Assembly (NCBI GenBank): GCA_903929045.1
Contig: CAIYTE010000178.1
Span: 1 to 50,927 of the forward strand
Direction of reading: 5' to 3'
DNA: 50,927 nt
Source of the DNA: an uncultured Hyphomicrobiales bacterium
GTDB taxonomy: Bacteria; Pseudomonadota; Alphaproteobacteria; Rhizobiales; Xanthobacteraceae
Part shown: positions 31,991 to 40,915 of the stretch, piece by piece
Position numbering within the stretch: position 1 is the first letter of the stretch
Layout: every line of letters begins with the position of its first letter
The notes under the pieces: generated by a model
Databases searched by the model: none
What the model was told of the DNA's origin: nothing
The model's input: only the letters and a program-made list of their open reading frames with translations
Position numbers and translations under genes: made by a program

Positions 31991-32896
31991 ATGACAATGA
32001 CCCTGGCGAAACCCATCATGACCACTCCTCTCCCCGGCGTTGCCCCGCTTGTGACTGCTGCCGCCGACTACGATGTCGTGCGCCGCGCTATCGCGCATAT
32101 CCGCGGCAACTGGCGCGACCAGCCCGAGGTCGACGTCATCGCCGAAGCGGCCGGCGTTTCCTCGACCGATCTGCACCACCTGTTCCGCCGCTGGTGCGGC
32201 CTGACGCCGAAGGCGTTTCTTCAGGCGCTGACATTGCACAGCGCCCGCGAATTGCTGCGCTCGTCGGCCAGCGTCCTCGACGCTTCATACGAGGTCGGCC
32301 TGTCGGGACCCGGACGTCTGCACGATCTCTTCGTCACCCATGAATCGATGTCGCCCGGCGAATGGAAGGCCGGCGGCGGAGGCCTGACGATCACCTACGG
32401 CTTCCATCCCTGTCAGTTCGGCATGGCGCTGGTGATGGTGGCGCCGCGCGGTCTCGCCGGCCTTGCCTTCGCCGACGCCGGCGAAGAACGCGCCGCGCTC
32501 GAGGACATGCGCAGCCGCTGGCCGCGCGCAACCTATGTCGAGGACTATGCCGCCACCGCCGCCACGGCGCGCCGCATCTTTGACTCGGCGCAGTGGCGTC
32601 CCGACCAGCCGTTGCGCGTCGTGCTGCTCGGCACCGACTTCGAGGTGCGCGTCTGGGAAGGCCTGATGGCGATTCCGCTCGGCAAGCTGATGACCTATTC
32701 CGATCTCGCCGCGAAAGTCGGCTCGCCGAAAGCCTCGCGCGCGGTCGGCGCCGCGGTCGGCAAAAATCCGATCAGCTTCGTGGTGCCGTGCCACCGCGCT
32801 GTCGGAAAAAGCGGTGATATCACCGGCTATCACTGGGGTTTGACGCGCAAGCGCGCCATGCTGGGCTGGGAAGCGGGCGTTTCGTCTGATTCCTGA
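31991..32896 (+). CDS. Ada-like AraC-type regulator fused to O6-alkylguanine-DNA methyltransferase
   Basis: A 301-residue fusion. The N-part (about 25-115) is an AraC-type helix-turn-helix (VDVIAEAAGVSSTDLHHLFRRWCGLTPKAFLQALTLHSARELL and LDASYEVGLSGPGRLHDLFV). The C-part (125-298) is an Ogt/AGT domain with the methyl-accepting Cys267 in VVPCHRAVG, LMTYSDLAAKVGSPKASRAVG and a GYHWGLTRKRAML end. Unlike E. coli Ada it lacks the N-terminal zinc domain that senses methylphosphotriesters, so any induction by alkylation would have to act through Cys267. It repairs O6-methylguanine by suicidal transfer. The ATG at 31991 is the first start; one at 32018 is an alternative. Confidence 0.9.
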   Translation: MTMTLAKPIMTTPLPGVAPLVTAAADYDVVRRAIAHIRGNWRDQPEVDVIAEAAGVSSTDLHHLFRRWCGLTPKAFLQALTLHSARELLRSSASVLDASYEVGLSGPGRLHDLFVTHESMSPGEWKAGGGGLTITYGFHPCQFGMALVMVAPRGLAGLAFADAGEERAALEDMRSRWPRATYVEDYAATAATARRIFDSAQWRPDQPLRVVLLGTDFEVRVWEGLMAIPLGKLMTYSDLAAKVGSPKASRAVGAAVGKNPISFVVPCHRAVGKSGDITGYHWGLTRKRAMLGWEAGVSSDS

Positions 32897-32979
32897 GCAG
32901 CGGAACTTCCGCAACATTCAAACGCGTTACATCTGTAACGAAACGTGCGCGTTTTTTTTCCGATTCAAATCGAGTTCCC

Positions 32980-33005
32980 GGAACGCATGTCAAAGGACAT
33001 GCGTT
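32980..33005 (+). promoter_or_regulatory. EcfG-type general-stress promoter of the DUF1236 gene
   Basis: GGAAC at 32980-32984, 17 bases, CGTT at 33002-33005: an exact match to the alphaproteobacterial EcfG pattern. Transcription would start near 33012, 36 bases before the ATG, with GAGGAG in the leader. The same bases form a perfect ten-base inverted repeat AACGCATGTC / GACATGCGTT. A weaker GGAAC-N18-CGTT lies at 32902-32928. Confidence 0.55.
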
Positions 33006-33047
33006 GCCGCGCGTGAACACATTTTGAAACAACCGAGGAGACACATC

Positions 33048-33416
33048 ATGCGTAAGCAATTTGTTATTGCCGCACTTGCAGTAGCGACCACGCTCGCACC
33101 CGCCGCTGCCTTCGCTCAGGCGTCGACGGCGACCGGCGCTGTTGGTGGTGCCGTTGTCGGCGCCGTGATCGGCGCCGGTGTCGGCAGCACCGTTGGTCTG
33201 GCCGCCGAACCGCCGCAGGAAGTCGTGACCTATGTCCAGCGCGATACGGCGCCGTCGGTCGTCTACAAGGAACGTGTGGTCGTCGGCCAGCCGCTGGCTG
33301 AAAGCGTCGAACTGCGCAGCGTGCCGCAGCACACCGAATATCGCTACGCGGTCGTGAACGACCAACGCGTTATCGTCGAGCCGAAGACCCGGAAGGTCAT
33401 CAAGATCATCCAGTAA
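33048..33416 (+). CDS. Exported DUF1236 protein
   Basis: A 122-residue secreted protein of unknown function. It has a clean Sec signal (MRKQFVIAALAVATTLAPAAAFAQ), then a glycine-rich hydrophobic stretch (AVGGAVVGAVIGAGVGSTVGLA) like glycine-zipper segments. A soluble part follows with VVYKERVVVGQPLAESVELRSVP and the DUF1236 core YRYAVVNDQRVIVEPKTRKVIKIIQ. GAGGAG seven bases before the ATG is a strong site. DUF1236 proteins are common in Bradyrhizobiaceae. An EcfG-type promoter and a strong terminator make it a single-gene unit likely tied to stress. Confidence 0.87.
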   Translation: MRKQFVIAALAVATTLAPAAAFAQASTATGAVGGAVVGAVIGAGVGSTVGLAAEPPQEVVTYVQRDTAPSVVYKERVVVGQPLAESVELRSVPQHTEYRYAVVNDQRVIVEPKTRKVIKIIQ

Positions 33417-33435
33417 CGTCTCGTTGCTCGAACGG

Positions 33436-33464
33436 AAAAGGCCCCGCACTGCGGGGCCTTTTTT
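33436..33464 (+). terminator. Intrinsic terminator after the DUF1236 gene
   Basis: AAAAGGCCCCGC-ACT-GCGGGGCCTTTTTT: an eight-base GC stem with tight loop and a T-run; it can also work on the minus strand for gpmA, which ends 20 bases away. Confidence 0.92.
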
Positions 33465-33484
33465 GTTGCGCGACGCGCCGCCAA

Positions 33485-34108
33485 TTACGCCGCGAGATCG
33501 AGCTTCGACTTCACCGTGGCGTCGGCATCGAGCCGGTAGATGATCGGCACGCCGGTGCCGATTTCACGCTGCAGGATCTGCTCCGGTGAAAGCTTTTCCA
33601 GCACCATCACCAAAGCGCGCAGCGAATTTCCGTGCGCGGCGACCAGCACTTTTTCGCCGCGCAGCACTCGCGGCAAAATATCCGTGACGTAGTACGGCAG
33701 CGTGCGCGCCAAGGTATCCTTCAGGCTTTCGCCGCCCGGCGGCGGCACGTCGTAGGAGCGGCGCCAGATGTGCACCTGCTCCTCGCCCCACTTCTTGCGG
33801 GCGTCGTCCTTGTTGAGGCCGGACAGATCGCCGTAGTCGCGCTCGTTGAGCGCCAGATCCTTGATCACCGGAATGTTGCTTTGGCCCATCTCCTCGAGCG
33901 CCAGATCCAAGGTGCGTTGCGCGCGCTTGAGCGCCGAGGTGAAGGCAACATCGAACTTCAGGCCCTGCGCTTTCAGCTTGCGGCCGGCGTCGCGCGCTTC
34001 GGTGATGCCTTTCTCGGTCAGGTCGACATCGCGCCAGCCGGTGAACAGGTTCTTGAGATTCCATTCGCTTTGGCCGTGGCGCACGAGCACGAGAAGACGG
34101 TCAGACAT
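33485..34108 (-). CDS. gpmA: 2,3-bisphosphoglycerate-dependent phosphoglycerate mutase
   Basis: A 207-residue glycolytic/gluconeogenic enzyme that interconverts 3- and 2-phosphoglycerate. The phosphohistidine is His11 in [18 protein letters not shown], the second catalytic His is in [14 protein letters not shown], and [26 protein letters not shown] is the family block. It is shorter than the 250-residue E. coli form, as usual in alphaproteobacteria. ATG 34108. It lies downstream of dapB on the same strand, with a long palindromic repeat between them. Confidence 0.95.
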   Translation of the reverse strand: MSDRLLVLVRHGQSEWNLKNLFTGWRDVDLTEKGITEARDAGRKLKAQGLKFDVAFTSALKRAQRTLDLALEEMGQSNIPVIKDLALNERDYGDLSGLNKDDARKKWGEEQVHIWRRSYDVPPPGGESLKDTLARTLPYYVTDILPRVLRGEKVLVAAHGNSLRALVMVLEKLSPEQILQREIGTGVPIIYRLDADATVKSKLDLAA

Positions 34109-34147
34109 TGATTACCTCGCTTCACTACTGAACAGCACTCTCTCGGC

Positions 34148-34237
34148 CCTCATCCTGAGGAGGCGGCATAGCCGCCGTCTCGAAGGACGAGGGCCGCCCC
34201 ATCCTTCGAGACGCGCTTTGCGCTCCTCAGGATGAGG
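34148..34237. repeat. Palindromic intergenic repeat (CCTCATCCTGAGGAG type)
   Basis: Ends CCTCATCCTGAGGAG and CTCCTCAGGATGAGG are near-perfect inverted repeats. Inner arms CGTCTCGAAGGA and TCCTTCGAGACG pair next, with a small GGCGGCATAGCCGCC hairpin on one side and GCGCTTTGCGC on the other. A second copy is at 35138. Confidence 0.82.
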
Positions 34238-34246
34238 CGGAGAAAT

Positions 34247-35062
34247 TCAAAAATCCTTCAAGCCCAAAACGTCGGCCATCGAATAGAGGCCGGGCTTCTG
34301 CTTCTGCGCCCACAGCGCCGCATGTAGCGCGCCGGTGGCGAAGATCATGCGGTCCTCTGCCTTGTGCACAAGCTCGATGCGCTCGGACGGGCCGGAGAAC
34401 ATCACCGTGTGCTCGCCGACGACACTGCCGCCGCGCAAGGTAGCAAAACCGATATCGCCGGCTTTACGCGCGCCGGTGTGACCGTCGCGGCTGCGCACCG
34501 AACCCTTGTCGAGATCGATGCCGCGGCCTTCGGCCGCCGCCTTGCCGAGCAAGAGCGCGGTGCCGGACGGCGCATCCACTTTCTGATTGTGATGCATCTC
34601 GAGAATTTCGATGTCGAACGACTTGTCGAGCGTCTTGGCGACGCGCTTGGTCAGAGCCGCCAGCAAATTGACACCGAGGCTCATATTGCCGGACTTGACG
34701 ATGACCGCAGTCTTGGCGGCGGCCTTGATCGCCTCTTCGTCTTCGGCGGTGAGACCCGTGGTGCCGATGACGTGCACCTTCTTGTGCTTGGCCGCGGCTG
34801 CGGCGAGCGCGATGGTCGCCGCCGGAATGGTGAAGTCGACGATGCCGTCGGCCTGCTCCAGCAGCTTGGCCGGGTCGCCCGACAGCTTGACGTGATTTTC
34901 GCCGAGACCCGCCAGCGTGCCGGCGTCCCAGCCGATCAGCGGCGAGCGCGCATCTTCCAGCGCGCCGCTCAGCGTCAGATCCTTGTGATCGGCGATCGCC
35001 TTGACCAGCGTGCGGCCCATCCGCCCGCCGGCACCAGCGACCACGAGCCGCATCTCGGTCAT
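34247..35062 (-). CDS. dapB: 4-hydroxy-tetrahydrodipicolinate reductase
   Basis: A 271-residue NAD(P)H enzyme of the diaminopimelate/lysine pathway. The Rossmann motif is [19 protein letters not shown] near residue 5, [21 protein letters not shown] binds cofactor, [12 protein letters not shown] follows, and the active-site block is [25 protein letters not shown] with the catalytic His pair and Lys. [29 protein letters not shown] closes the substrate domain. The ATG at 35062 follows GGGAGTAGACC, a fair site. It sits ahead of gpmA. Confidence 0.96.
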   Translation of the reverse strand: MTEMRLVVAGAGGRMGRTLVKAIADHKDLTLSGALEDARSPLIGWDAGTLAGLGENHVKLSGDPAKLLEQADGIVDFTIPAATIALAAAAAKHKKVHVIGTTGLTAEDEEAIKAAAKTAVIVKSGNMSLGVNLLAALTKRVAKTLDKSFDIEILEMHHNQKVDAPSGTALLLGKAAAEGRGIDLDKGSVRSRDGHTGARKAGDIGFATLRGGSVVGEHTVMFSGPSERIELVHKAEDRMIFATGALHAALWAQKQKPGLYSMADVLGLKDF

Positions 35063-35137
35063 GGTCTACTCCCGGACTAAGGGGCTGGGTATAGCGGGCG
35101 TATGGAAACAAGGAAAGCCGCGATAACCGCGGCCAAT

Positions 35138-35250
35138 CCTCATCCTGAAGAGGCGGCTCGGCCGCCGTCTCGAAGGATGAAAGCCAAGATCGTGCAGTCA
35201 GGCCACCTCGTCCTTCGAGACGCGCCTTTCAGGCGCTCCTCAGGATGAGG
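35138..35250. repeat. Palindromic intergenic repeat, second CCTCATCCTGA copy
   Basis: Ends CCTCATCCTGAAGAG and CTCCTCAGGATGAGG; inner arms CGTCTCGAAGGA and TCCTTCGAGACG as in the copy at 34148. The loop region between them is longer and different, which suggests the ends and inner arms are the conserved part. Confidence 0.82.
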
Positions 35251-35258
35251 TGGGTCGA

Positions 35259-35561
35259 TCAAGGCTGCGGGCCGTCGTAGCCCTCGATGACGACGATTTC
35301 GCCGACGCCTTTGCCGATGCGTAGCGCCTTGGCCTTCTGGTATTCCGGCGAGTGATAGCAGGTCAGCGCCGCCTCATAGCTCGGGAATTCGATGACCACG
35401 ACGCGGGAGCGCAGCTTGCCTTCGACCGCCTCGGAGGTGCCGCCGCGGGTCAGGAATTTGGCGCCAAACTGCCGAAACGGTTCTGCATTCGCCGCGACGT
35501 AGAGCTTGTAGCCGTCCATGTCGGTGACATCGATATTCGCCACCCAATAGCCTTTTGCCAT
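35259..35561 (-). CDS. DUF1330 family protein
   Basis: A 100-residue dimeric alpha+beta-barrel type protein of unknown function. It starts MAKGYWVANIDVTDMDGYKLYVAANAEPF, has the Gly-rich FLTRGGTSEAVEG, then RVVVIEFPSYEAALTCYHSPEYQKAKALR, the usual DUF1330 order. Fold relatives are small stand-alone monooxygenase-like or stress proteins. It begins ten bases after pyrF on the same strand, so it is probably the last gene of a pmtA-FMN reductase-pyrF-DUF1330 run. Confidence 0.9.
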   Translation of the reverse strand: MAKGYWVANIDVTDMDGYKLYVAANAEPFRQFGAKFLTRGGTSEAVEGKLRSRVVVIEFPSYEAALTCYHSPEYQKAKALRIGKGVGEIVVIEGYDGPQP

Positions 35562-35570
35562 GCCGCTCCC

Positions 35571-36266
35571 CTAAACCTTTGCTTGTTTAATCTCCGCCAC
35601 GATCGCTTCCGCCGCCGCTTTAGGATCGGCCGCTTCGGTGATCGGCCGCCCGACGACGAGATAGTCCGCGCCGGCGCTGATCGCCTTTTCCGGCGTCATG
35701 ATGCGCTTCTGGTCATCCTTGGCCGCACCCGCCGGACGAATGCCGGGCGTCACCAGCGACAGACCAGGACCGACGATCTTGCGCAGGTTCGCCGCCTCTT
35801 CGGCCGAACACACCAGACCGTCGACGTTGAGATCGCGCGCCTGCCCGGCGCGCTGGCCGACCAGCGCGCCGACGCCGAGCTTGTAGCCCGCCTCGGTCAG
35901 GTCATTGTCGTCGTAGGACGTGAGCACGGTGACGGCGAGAATTTTCAGCTTCGAGCCGCGCTTGCCTTCGACCGCCGCCTTCATGGTTTGCGGATAGGCG
36001 TGCACGGTGAGAAACGTCGCGCCAGTCTGCGCCACGCTCTCGACGCCCTTTGACACGGTGTTGCCAATGTCGTGCAGCTTGAGATCGAGAAATACCTGCT
36101 TGCCGGATTTGATCAGCGCATCGGTGAAGGACAGTCCGCCGGCATAAGCCAGCTGATAGCCGATCTTGTAGAACGTCACGGCATCGCCGAGCCGCGACAC
36201 CATGGCTTCAGCTTCCTTCACGCCCGGCAGATCGAGGGCGACAATCAGGCGATCACGCGCGTCCAT
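35571..36266 (-). CDS. pyrF: Orotidine 5'-phosphate decarboxylase
   Basis: A 231-residue TIM-barrel enzyme for the last step of UMP synthesis. The active-site Asp/Lys network is in [16 protein letters not shown] near residues 56-71, with [18 protein letters not shown] at the N-terminus, [19 protein letters not shown] and the phosphate-binding [14 protein letters not shown] near the end. Nine bases separate it from the FMN reductase gene upstream. Confidence 0.96.
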   Translation of the reverse strand: MDARDRLIVALDLPGVKEAEAMVSRLGDAVTFYKIGYQLAYAGGLSFTDALIKSGKQVFLDLKLHDIGNTVSKGVESVAQTGATFLTVHAYPQTMKAAVEGKRGSKLKILAVTVLTSYDDNDLTEAGYKLGVGALVGQRAGQARDLNVDGLVCSAEEAANLRKIVGPGLSLVTPGIRPAGAAKDDQKRIMTPEKAISAGADYLVVGRPITEAADPKAAAEAIVAEIKQAKV

Positions 36267-36275
36267 CGTTTTCTC

Positions 36276-36857
36276 TCATCCTGTAATTCTGGCCAACTCA
36301 ACAAGGCGCGCGAGCTGCGCGCGAAACAGATTGGTCGTGCGGGTATCCGCGAGTGCGTCCATCTCGTCGAAAGCGGTTTCGGCCTGCTGCACCGCGACCT
36401 GCTCCGGGATCACCAGCGCGCCACAGCCGAGCTCGAGTATTTGCCGCAACGCCATCAGCGAACGCAAGCCGCCGGTCGATGTCGGCGAGGCGCTGGCAAT
36501 GGCGAAGACCCGGTTTTTATAGGCGGCATAGGCCGGATCGCCGCGCTCGCGCACGCGCGACACCCAATCGAGCGCGTTCTTCAGCAACGGCGTGATCGAG
36601 GCGGAATATTCCGGGCTGGCGATGAAGATGCCCTGATGCGCCATGAACATCTGCTTGAGCTTGATGGCGCTCTCCGGCGGACCCGAACGCGTTTCATCGT
36701 CAGCGTCGAACATCGGCAGCGGGTAATCTTCGAGCGAGATGCGCGTGACGTCGGCGTCGAGCAGCGTCAATTCCTTGGCCGCGAGCGCCGCCAGTTTGAC
36801 GTTGTGCGATCCGTTGCGGACCGAACCGGCCAGGACAAGAATTTTCGGGGCAGACAT
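36276..36857 (-). CDS. NADPH-dependent FMN reductase family protein
   Basis: A 193-residue flavodoxin-fold reductase (YieF/ArsH/SsuE group). Blocks are ILVLAGSVRNGSHNVKLAALAAKEL (flavin phosphate loop), a substrate-facing DYPLPMFDADDE, and GIFIASPEYSASITPLLKNALDWVSR, the signature SPEYxxSxPxxLKNxxDW. FAIASASPTSTGGLRSLMALRQIL follows. Likely a quinone, azo or flavin reductase in the cytosol; substrate not defined. Same strand and close to pyrF. Confidence 0.9.
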   Translation of the reverse strand: MSAPKILVLAGSVRNGSHNVKLAALAAKELTLLDADVTRISLEDYPLPMFDADDETRSGPPESAIKLKQMFMAHQGIFIASPEYSASITPLLKNALDWVSRVRERGDPAYAAYKNRVFAIASASPTSTGGLRSLMALRQILELGCGALVIPEQVAVQQAETAFDEMDALADTRTTNLFRAQLARLVELARITG

Positions 36858-36896
36858 CGGCGGCTCCGTTCAGGCGCCAGCCATAACACGCGAGGG

Positions 36897-37499
36897 CTAG
36901 GCCCCGCGATAGACCCAGACGCGTGCCGGCGGCAGGTTGAGCCAGATCGTTTCCGACGACTGGGTGCTGATGCCGGCCAGACCCTTCGGGATCGGAGACA
37001 CCGGCGCATAGGTGAACTGGATGAAGGGCGCGCCCGGCGCCAACAGCGCCAGCGCGTCGGACATCAGCCGCAGGCGCGTGCGCAGCGGCTTGGTCACCAG
37101 CGGCAGGCCCGAGACCATGGCCGCGGCCGGCTCGCGTACGGTTTCGCTGAGCAGGCGCTTGAGCCGATAGGCATCGCCCTGCACGACGGTCGCCGCCGGA
37201 TAGCGGGTGCGCAGCAGGCGGGCGAAGTCGGCATCGAATTCGACGAGGACCAGACGCTTGGGATCGACGCCGCGCTGCACCAACGCTTCGGTCACCGGGC
37301 CGGTGCCGGGTCCGAGCTCGATCACCGGGCCGGTCGATTCCGGATCGACATAGCTCGCCATGGTGCGGGCGAGCGCCTTGCTCGACGGCATGACGGCGCC
37401 GGTCGACAGCGGATTTTCAAACCATGTGCGGATGAACCGCATCTCGTCATCAAGACGAAGCGGCTTTTTTTCAACGCGGACGAACGAATGCGACGGCAT
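36897..37499 (-). CDS. pmtA: Phospholipid N-methyltransferase-like SAM-dependent enzyme (PmtA type)
   Basis: A 200-residue class I methyltransferase. A short N-helix (DDEMRFIRTWFENPLSTGAVMPSSKALARTM) precedes the SAM motif VIELGPGTGPVTEALVQRG, then LVLVEFDADFARLLRTRYP, GDAYRLKRLL and a C-terminal PARVWVYR. This is the Sinorhizobium/Rhodobacter-type phosphatidylethanolamine N-methyltransferase layout, which makes phosphatidylcholine; the N-helix is thought to bind the membrane. KsgA-type rRNA methyltransferases share the motif but are longer. The ATG at 37499 is chosen over a GTG at 37511. It lies directly downstream of dnaJ, as I recall in other rhizobia. Confidence 0.78.
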   Translation of the reverse strand: MPSHSFVRVEKKPLRLDDEMRFIRTWFENPLSTGAVMPSSKALARTMASYVDPESTGPVIELGPGTGPVTEALVQRGVDPKRLVLVEFDADFARLLRTRYPAATVVQGDAYRLKRLLSETVREPAAAMVSGLPLVTKPLRTRLRLMSDALALLAPGAPFIQFTYAPVSPIPKGLAGISTQSSETIWLNLPPARVWVYRGA

Positions 37500-37575
37500 T
37501 GATGGGGTCACGCGTGGGAGGACGTTACTGGTACAGGTCTAAATCGGTAAAGGGTGGCGAGCGAAGGGTCAAGCT

Positions 37576-38733
37576 TTAGCCGGCCTGACTGTCCTTGCTC
37601 CCTAAACCATCGAGAAACTCTTTGACCCGGCTGAAGAATCCGGCCGATTCAGGCTGCGTCTGCTCGGACGACAATTTTTCGAACTCGGTCAGCAGCTCGC
37701 GCTGCTTTTTGGTCAGGTTTTGCGGCGTTTCGACCGATACCTGAACGTACATATCGCCCATTTGTTTCGAACGGAGCACCGGCATGCCCTTGGAAGTCAG
37801 CCGGAAGCGCCGGCCGGTCTGGGTGCCGCCCGGAACCTTGACCCGGGCCTTGCCGCCGTCGATCGACGGCACTTCAAACTCGCCGCCCAGCGCCGCCGTG
37901 ATCATCGAAATCGGCACCAGGCAGTGCAAATCCGCCCCGTCGCGCTGGAACAGCTCGTGCGGCGCCAGTGACAGGAAAATATAGAGGTCGCCCGCCGGCC
38001 CGCCGCGCAGACCCGCCTCGCCCTCACCGGCGAGCCGGATGCGGGTGCCGTCCTCGACACCGGCCGGAATGTTGACCGACAGCATGCGCTCGCGCGTGAC
38101 GCGGCCCGCGCCGGCGCAGGAGGCACAGGGGTCTTCGATCACCTGGCCGCGGCCCTGACAGGTCGGGCAGGTACGCTCCAGCGTGAAGAAGCCCTGGGCA
38201 TGCCTGATCTTGCCGGCGCCGCCGCAGGTCGAGCAGGGCTTCGGCTTGGTGCCGGCCTTGGCGCCGGTGCCCGAACAGACCTCGCACGCAACCGATGTTG
38301 GAATCCGGATTTGCGCCGCCTTGCCCTCGAACGCTTCCTCGAGGGTGATCTCCATGTTGTAGCGCAGGTCCGAACCGCGCTCGCGGCCCTGACCGCCGCC
38401 ACCGCCCCGGCGGCCGCCGCCCATGCCGAACAGGTCTTCGAAAATATCCGAGAAGGTGTGGGCGAAATCGGAGCCGAAACCTGGACCGCCGCCGCCACCG
38501 CGGCCTTGCTCGAACGCGGCATGACCGAAGCGGTCATAGGCCGCGCGCTTGTCCGGATCCTTGAGGACCTCGTAGGCCTCGTTGATTTCCTTGAACTTCA
38601 CTTCGCTCGAACTGTCACCCGGGGTCTTGTCCGGGTGCCACTTCATGGCGAGCTTGCGAAACGCGGTCTTCAGCCCGCCCTCGTCGATGGTGCGGACGAC
38701 TTCAAGCGTTTCGTAGTAGCAGCGCTTGGACAC
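37576..38733 (-). CDS. dnaJ: Chaperone DnaJ
   Basis: A 385-residue type I J-protein co-chaperone of DnaK. The J domain has the HPD triad in [11 protein letters not shown] near residue 33; a Gly-rich region ([25 protein letters not shown]) follows. Four CxxCxGxG zinc motifs come next: [34 protein letters not shown] and [10 protein letters not shown]. Then the C-terminal substrate domains with [23 protein letters not shown]. The J-domain start [20 protein letters not shown] departs from the usual RDYYEVLGVSR at several places but keeps the fold-critical residues. A terminator separates it from dnaK. Confidence 0.96.
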   Translation of the reverse strand: MSKRCYYETLEVVRTIDEGGLKTAFRKLAMKWHPDKTPGDSSSEVKFKEINEAYEVLKDPDKRAAYDRFGHAAFEQGRGGGGGPGFGSDFAHTFSDIFEDLFGMGGGRRGGGGGQGRERGSDLRYNMEITLEEAFEGKAAQIRIPTSVACEVCSGTGAKAGTKPKPCSTCGGAGKIRHAQGFFTLERTCPTCQGRGQVIEDPCASCAGAGRVTRERMLSVNIPAGVEDGTRIRLAGEGEAGLRGGPAGDLYIFLSLAPHELFQRDGADLHCLVPISMITAALGGEFEVPSIDGGKARVKVPGGTQTGRRFRLTSKGMPVLRSKQMGDMYVQVSVETPQNLTKKQRELLTEFEKLSSEQTQPESAGFFSRVKEFLDGLGSKDSQAG

Positions 38734-38746
38734 GGATCATCCCCAC

Positions 38747-38804
38747 CGAAAAAGAAAAACCTCGCCCTCAGGAAGCGCCGCGCGCAACTCGAAGGGCGAG
38801 GTTT
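38747..38804 (-). terminator. Intrinsic terminator/attenuator between dnaK and dnaJ
   Basis: Perfect 12-base arms AAACCTCGCCCT (38757-38768) and AGGGCGAGGTTT (38793-38804). On the minus strand the second arm runs into TTTTTCTTTTT. It starts 21 bases after the dnaK stop and would lower dnaJ expression relative to dnaK. Confidence 0.85.
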
Positions 38805-38825
38805 GCAACATGAGCCAAGCTCGAC

Positions 38826-40751
38826 TTAAGCCGACTTCTTGCTGTTCTTGTCGTCGTCGACTTCGGTGAACTCCGCGTCGACAACGTCTTCCTTCTTGCC
38901 GTCGGCGCCGGTGGCGCTGTCGTGATCGCCGCCACCCTGGTTGCCTTCGGCATTCTTGTACATCGCTTCGCCGAGCTTCATCGACGCCTGCGCCAGCACA
39001 TTGGTCTTCTGCTGGATCGATTCGGCATCGGCGCCCTTCAGCGCTTCCTTGAGATCCGCCAGGGCGTTCTCGATAGCCGCGCGGTCGGGTTCGGCAACCT
39101 TCGAACCATGCTCGCTGAGCGCCTTCTCGGTCGAATGCACCAGCGCTTCCGCATGGTTCTTCGCTTCGACGGCAGCCTTGCGCGCCTTGTCCTCTTCGGC
39201 GTTGGCTTCCGCGTCCTTGACCATCTTCTCGATGTCGGCCTCGGACAAACCGCCCGACGCCTGGATGCGGATCTGCTGTTCCTTGTTCGTCGCCTTGTCC
39301 TTGGCGGACACGTTGACGATGCCGTTCGCGTCGATGTCGAAGGTCACTTCAACCTGCGGCACGCCACGCGGCGCCGGCGGAATGCCGACGAGATCGAACT
39401 GGCCGAGGATCTTGTTGTCGGCCGCCATTTCACGCTCGCCCTGGAAGACGCGGATGGTCACCGCGCTCTGGCTGTCTTCGGCGGTCGAGAACACCTGGCT
39501 CTTCTTGGTCGGGATCGTGGTGTTGCGGTCGATGATGCGCGTGAACACGCCGCCCAGCGTTTCGATGCCGAGCGAGAGCGGGGTCACGTCGAGCAGCAGC
39601 ACGTCCTTGACGTCGCCCTGCAGAACGCCGGCCTGGATCGCGGCGCCGATGGCGACGACTTCATCCGGGTTGACGCCCTTGTGCGGCTCTTTGCCAAAGA
39701 ACTGCTTCACGACTTCCTGGACCTTCGGCATGCGCGTCATGCCGCCGACCAGAACGACTTCGCCGATTTCACCAGCGGTGAGGCCGGCATCCTTGAGCGC
39801 CTTGCGGCACGGCTCGATGGTCTTCTGGATGAGGTCGTCGACCAGCGCTTCGAACTTGGCGCGGGTGAGCTTCATCGTCAGATGCTTCGGGCCCGAGGCA
39901 TCGGCCGTGATGAAAGGCAGATTGATTTCGGTCTGCGTCGTCGAGGACAGCTCGATCTTCGCCTTTTCAGCCGACTCCTTGAGCCGCTGCAGCGCCAGCT
40001 TGTCCTTGCGCAGGTCGATGCCCTGCTCTTTCTGGAATTCGTCGGCGAGATAGTTGACCAGACGCATGTCGAAGTCTTCGCCGCCGAGGAACGTATCGCC
40101 GTTCGTCGACTTTACTTCGAAGACGCCGTCGCCGATTTCCAGGCACGAGATATCGAAGGTACCGCCGCCGAGATCGTAGACGGCGATGATGCCCTGCTTG
40201 GCCTTGTCGAGACCGTAGGCGAGCGCAGCCGCCGTCGGCTCGTTGATGATGCGCAGCACTTCAAGGCCGGCGATCTTGCCGGCGTCCTTGGTGGCCTGAC
40301 GCTGGGCGTCGTTGAAGTACGCCGGAACTGTGATGACCGCCTGCTCGACCTTGCTGCCGAGATAGGCTTCAGCCGTTTCCTTCATCTTCTGCAGCGTGAA
40401 GGCGGAGATCTGCGACGGCGAATAAGTCTTGCCGTCGGCTTCGACCCAGGCGTCGCCGTTGCTGGCTTTCGAAATGTTGTAGGGAACGAGCTTCTTGTCC
40501 TTCTCGATGATCGGGTCATCGTAGCGGCGGCCGACGAGGCGCTTGACCGCGAAGATCGTCTTCTCGGGATTGGTGACCGCCTGGCGCTTGGCCGGCTGGC
40601 CGACGAGACGCTCGCCGTCGTCCGTGAAGGCGACGATCGAAGGCGTGGTGCGCATGCCCTCGGCGTTCTCGATGACTTTCGGTGTCTTGCCTTCCATGAC
40701 GGCAACGCACGAATTGGTCGTGCCGAGGTCGATGCCGATGACCTTACTCAT
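38826..40751 (-). CDS. dnaK: Molecular chaperone DnaK (Hsp70)
   Basis: A 641-residue Hsp70. The ATPase domain shows the phosphate-1 loop [16 protein letters not shown] at the N-terminus, [29 protein letters not shown] and [13 protein letters not shown]. The interdomain linker is [15 protein letters not shown], followed by the substrate-binding domain and the helical lid ending in the acidic [13 protein letters not shown]. The Gly-rich lid segment [18 protein letters not shown] is typical of Gram-negative DnaK. ATG 40751. An RpoH-type promoter lies about 135-165 bases upstream, and a terminator sits before dnaJ. Confidence 0.98.
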   Translation of the reverse strand: MSKVIGIDLGTTNSCVAVMEGKTPKVIENAEGMRTTPSIVAFTDDGERLVGQPAKRQAVTNPEKTIFAVKRLVGRRYDDPIIEKDKKLVPYNISKASNGDAWVEADGKTYSPSQISAFTLQKMKETAEAYLGSKVEQAVITVPAYFNDAQRQATKDAGKIAGLEVLRIINEPTAAALAYGLDKAKQGIIAVYDLGGGTFDISCLEIGDGVFEVKSTNGDTFLGGEDFDMRLVNYLADEFQKEQGIDLRKDKLALQRLKESAEKAKIELSSTTQTEINLPFITADASGPKHLTMKLTRAKFEALVDDLIQKTIEPCRKALKDAGLTAGEIGEVVLVGGMTRMPKVQEVVKQFFGKEPHKGVNPDEVVAIGAAIQAGVLQGDVKDVLLLDVTPLSLGIETLGGVFTRIIDRNTTIPTKKSQVFSTAEDSQSAVTIRVFQGEREMAADNKILGQFDLVGIPPAPRGVPQVEVTFDIDANGIVNVSAKDKATNKEQQIRIQASGGLSEADIEKMVKDAEANAEEDKARKAAVEAKNHAEALVHSTEKALSEHGSKVAEPDRAAIENALADLKEALKGADAESIQQKTNVLAQASMKLGEAMYKNAEGNQGGGDHDSATGADGKKEDVVDAEFTEVDDDKNSKKSA

Positions 40752-40884
40752 GGTATAATTTCCTCTCGTTGCGGCAGGCCGGATGGGCCAAGTTTGCGCC
40801 CAAATGGAAGTCCGCGGCTTATCCGCCGACCCCTGATCCAGCCCCCTGGATACACGATTTTACCGCGCCCATCGCGGCTCGAAG

Positions 40885-40915
40885 CTCATATAGGAGGGCG
40901 CCCATGACCCGCAAG
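40885..40915 (-). promoter_or_regulatory. Heat-shock (RpoH-type) promoter of dnaK
   Basis: On the minus strand CTTG (40915-40912), 17 bases, CCTATATGAG (40894-40885). This is an exact fit to CTTG-N17/18-CYTATNTNNG, the alphaproteobacterial heat-shock pattern as I recall it. The predicted 5' leader is about 125 bases. Confidence 0.75.

Noticed and set aside
33024-33047. Earlier in-frame start for the DUF1236 protein
   Set aside because: It would add eight residues before the signal peptide and cover the GAGGAG ribosome site.
36072-37502. 476-codon open frame opposite pyrF, FMN reductase and pmtA
   Set aside because: Very Arg/Gln/His-rich, covers three recognised minus-strand genes, no signal or motif.
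38922-40907. 661-codon open frame antisense to dnaK
   Set aside because: It mirrors dnaK codon structure, has a Leu/Arg/Asp/His-rich composition without domains, and dnaK antisense frames are a known artefact of GC-rich third-position bias.
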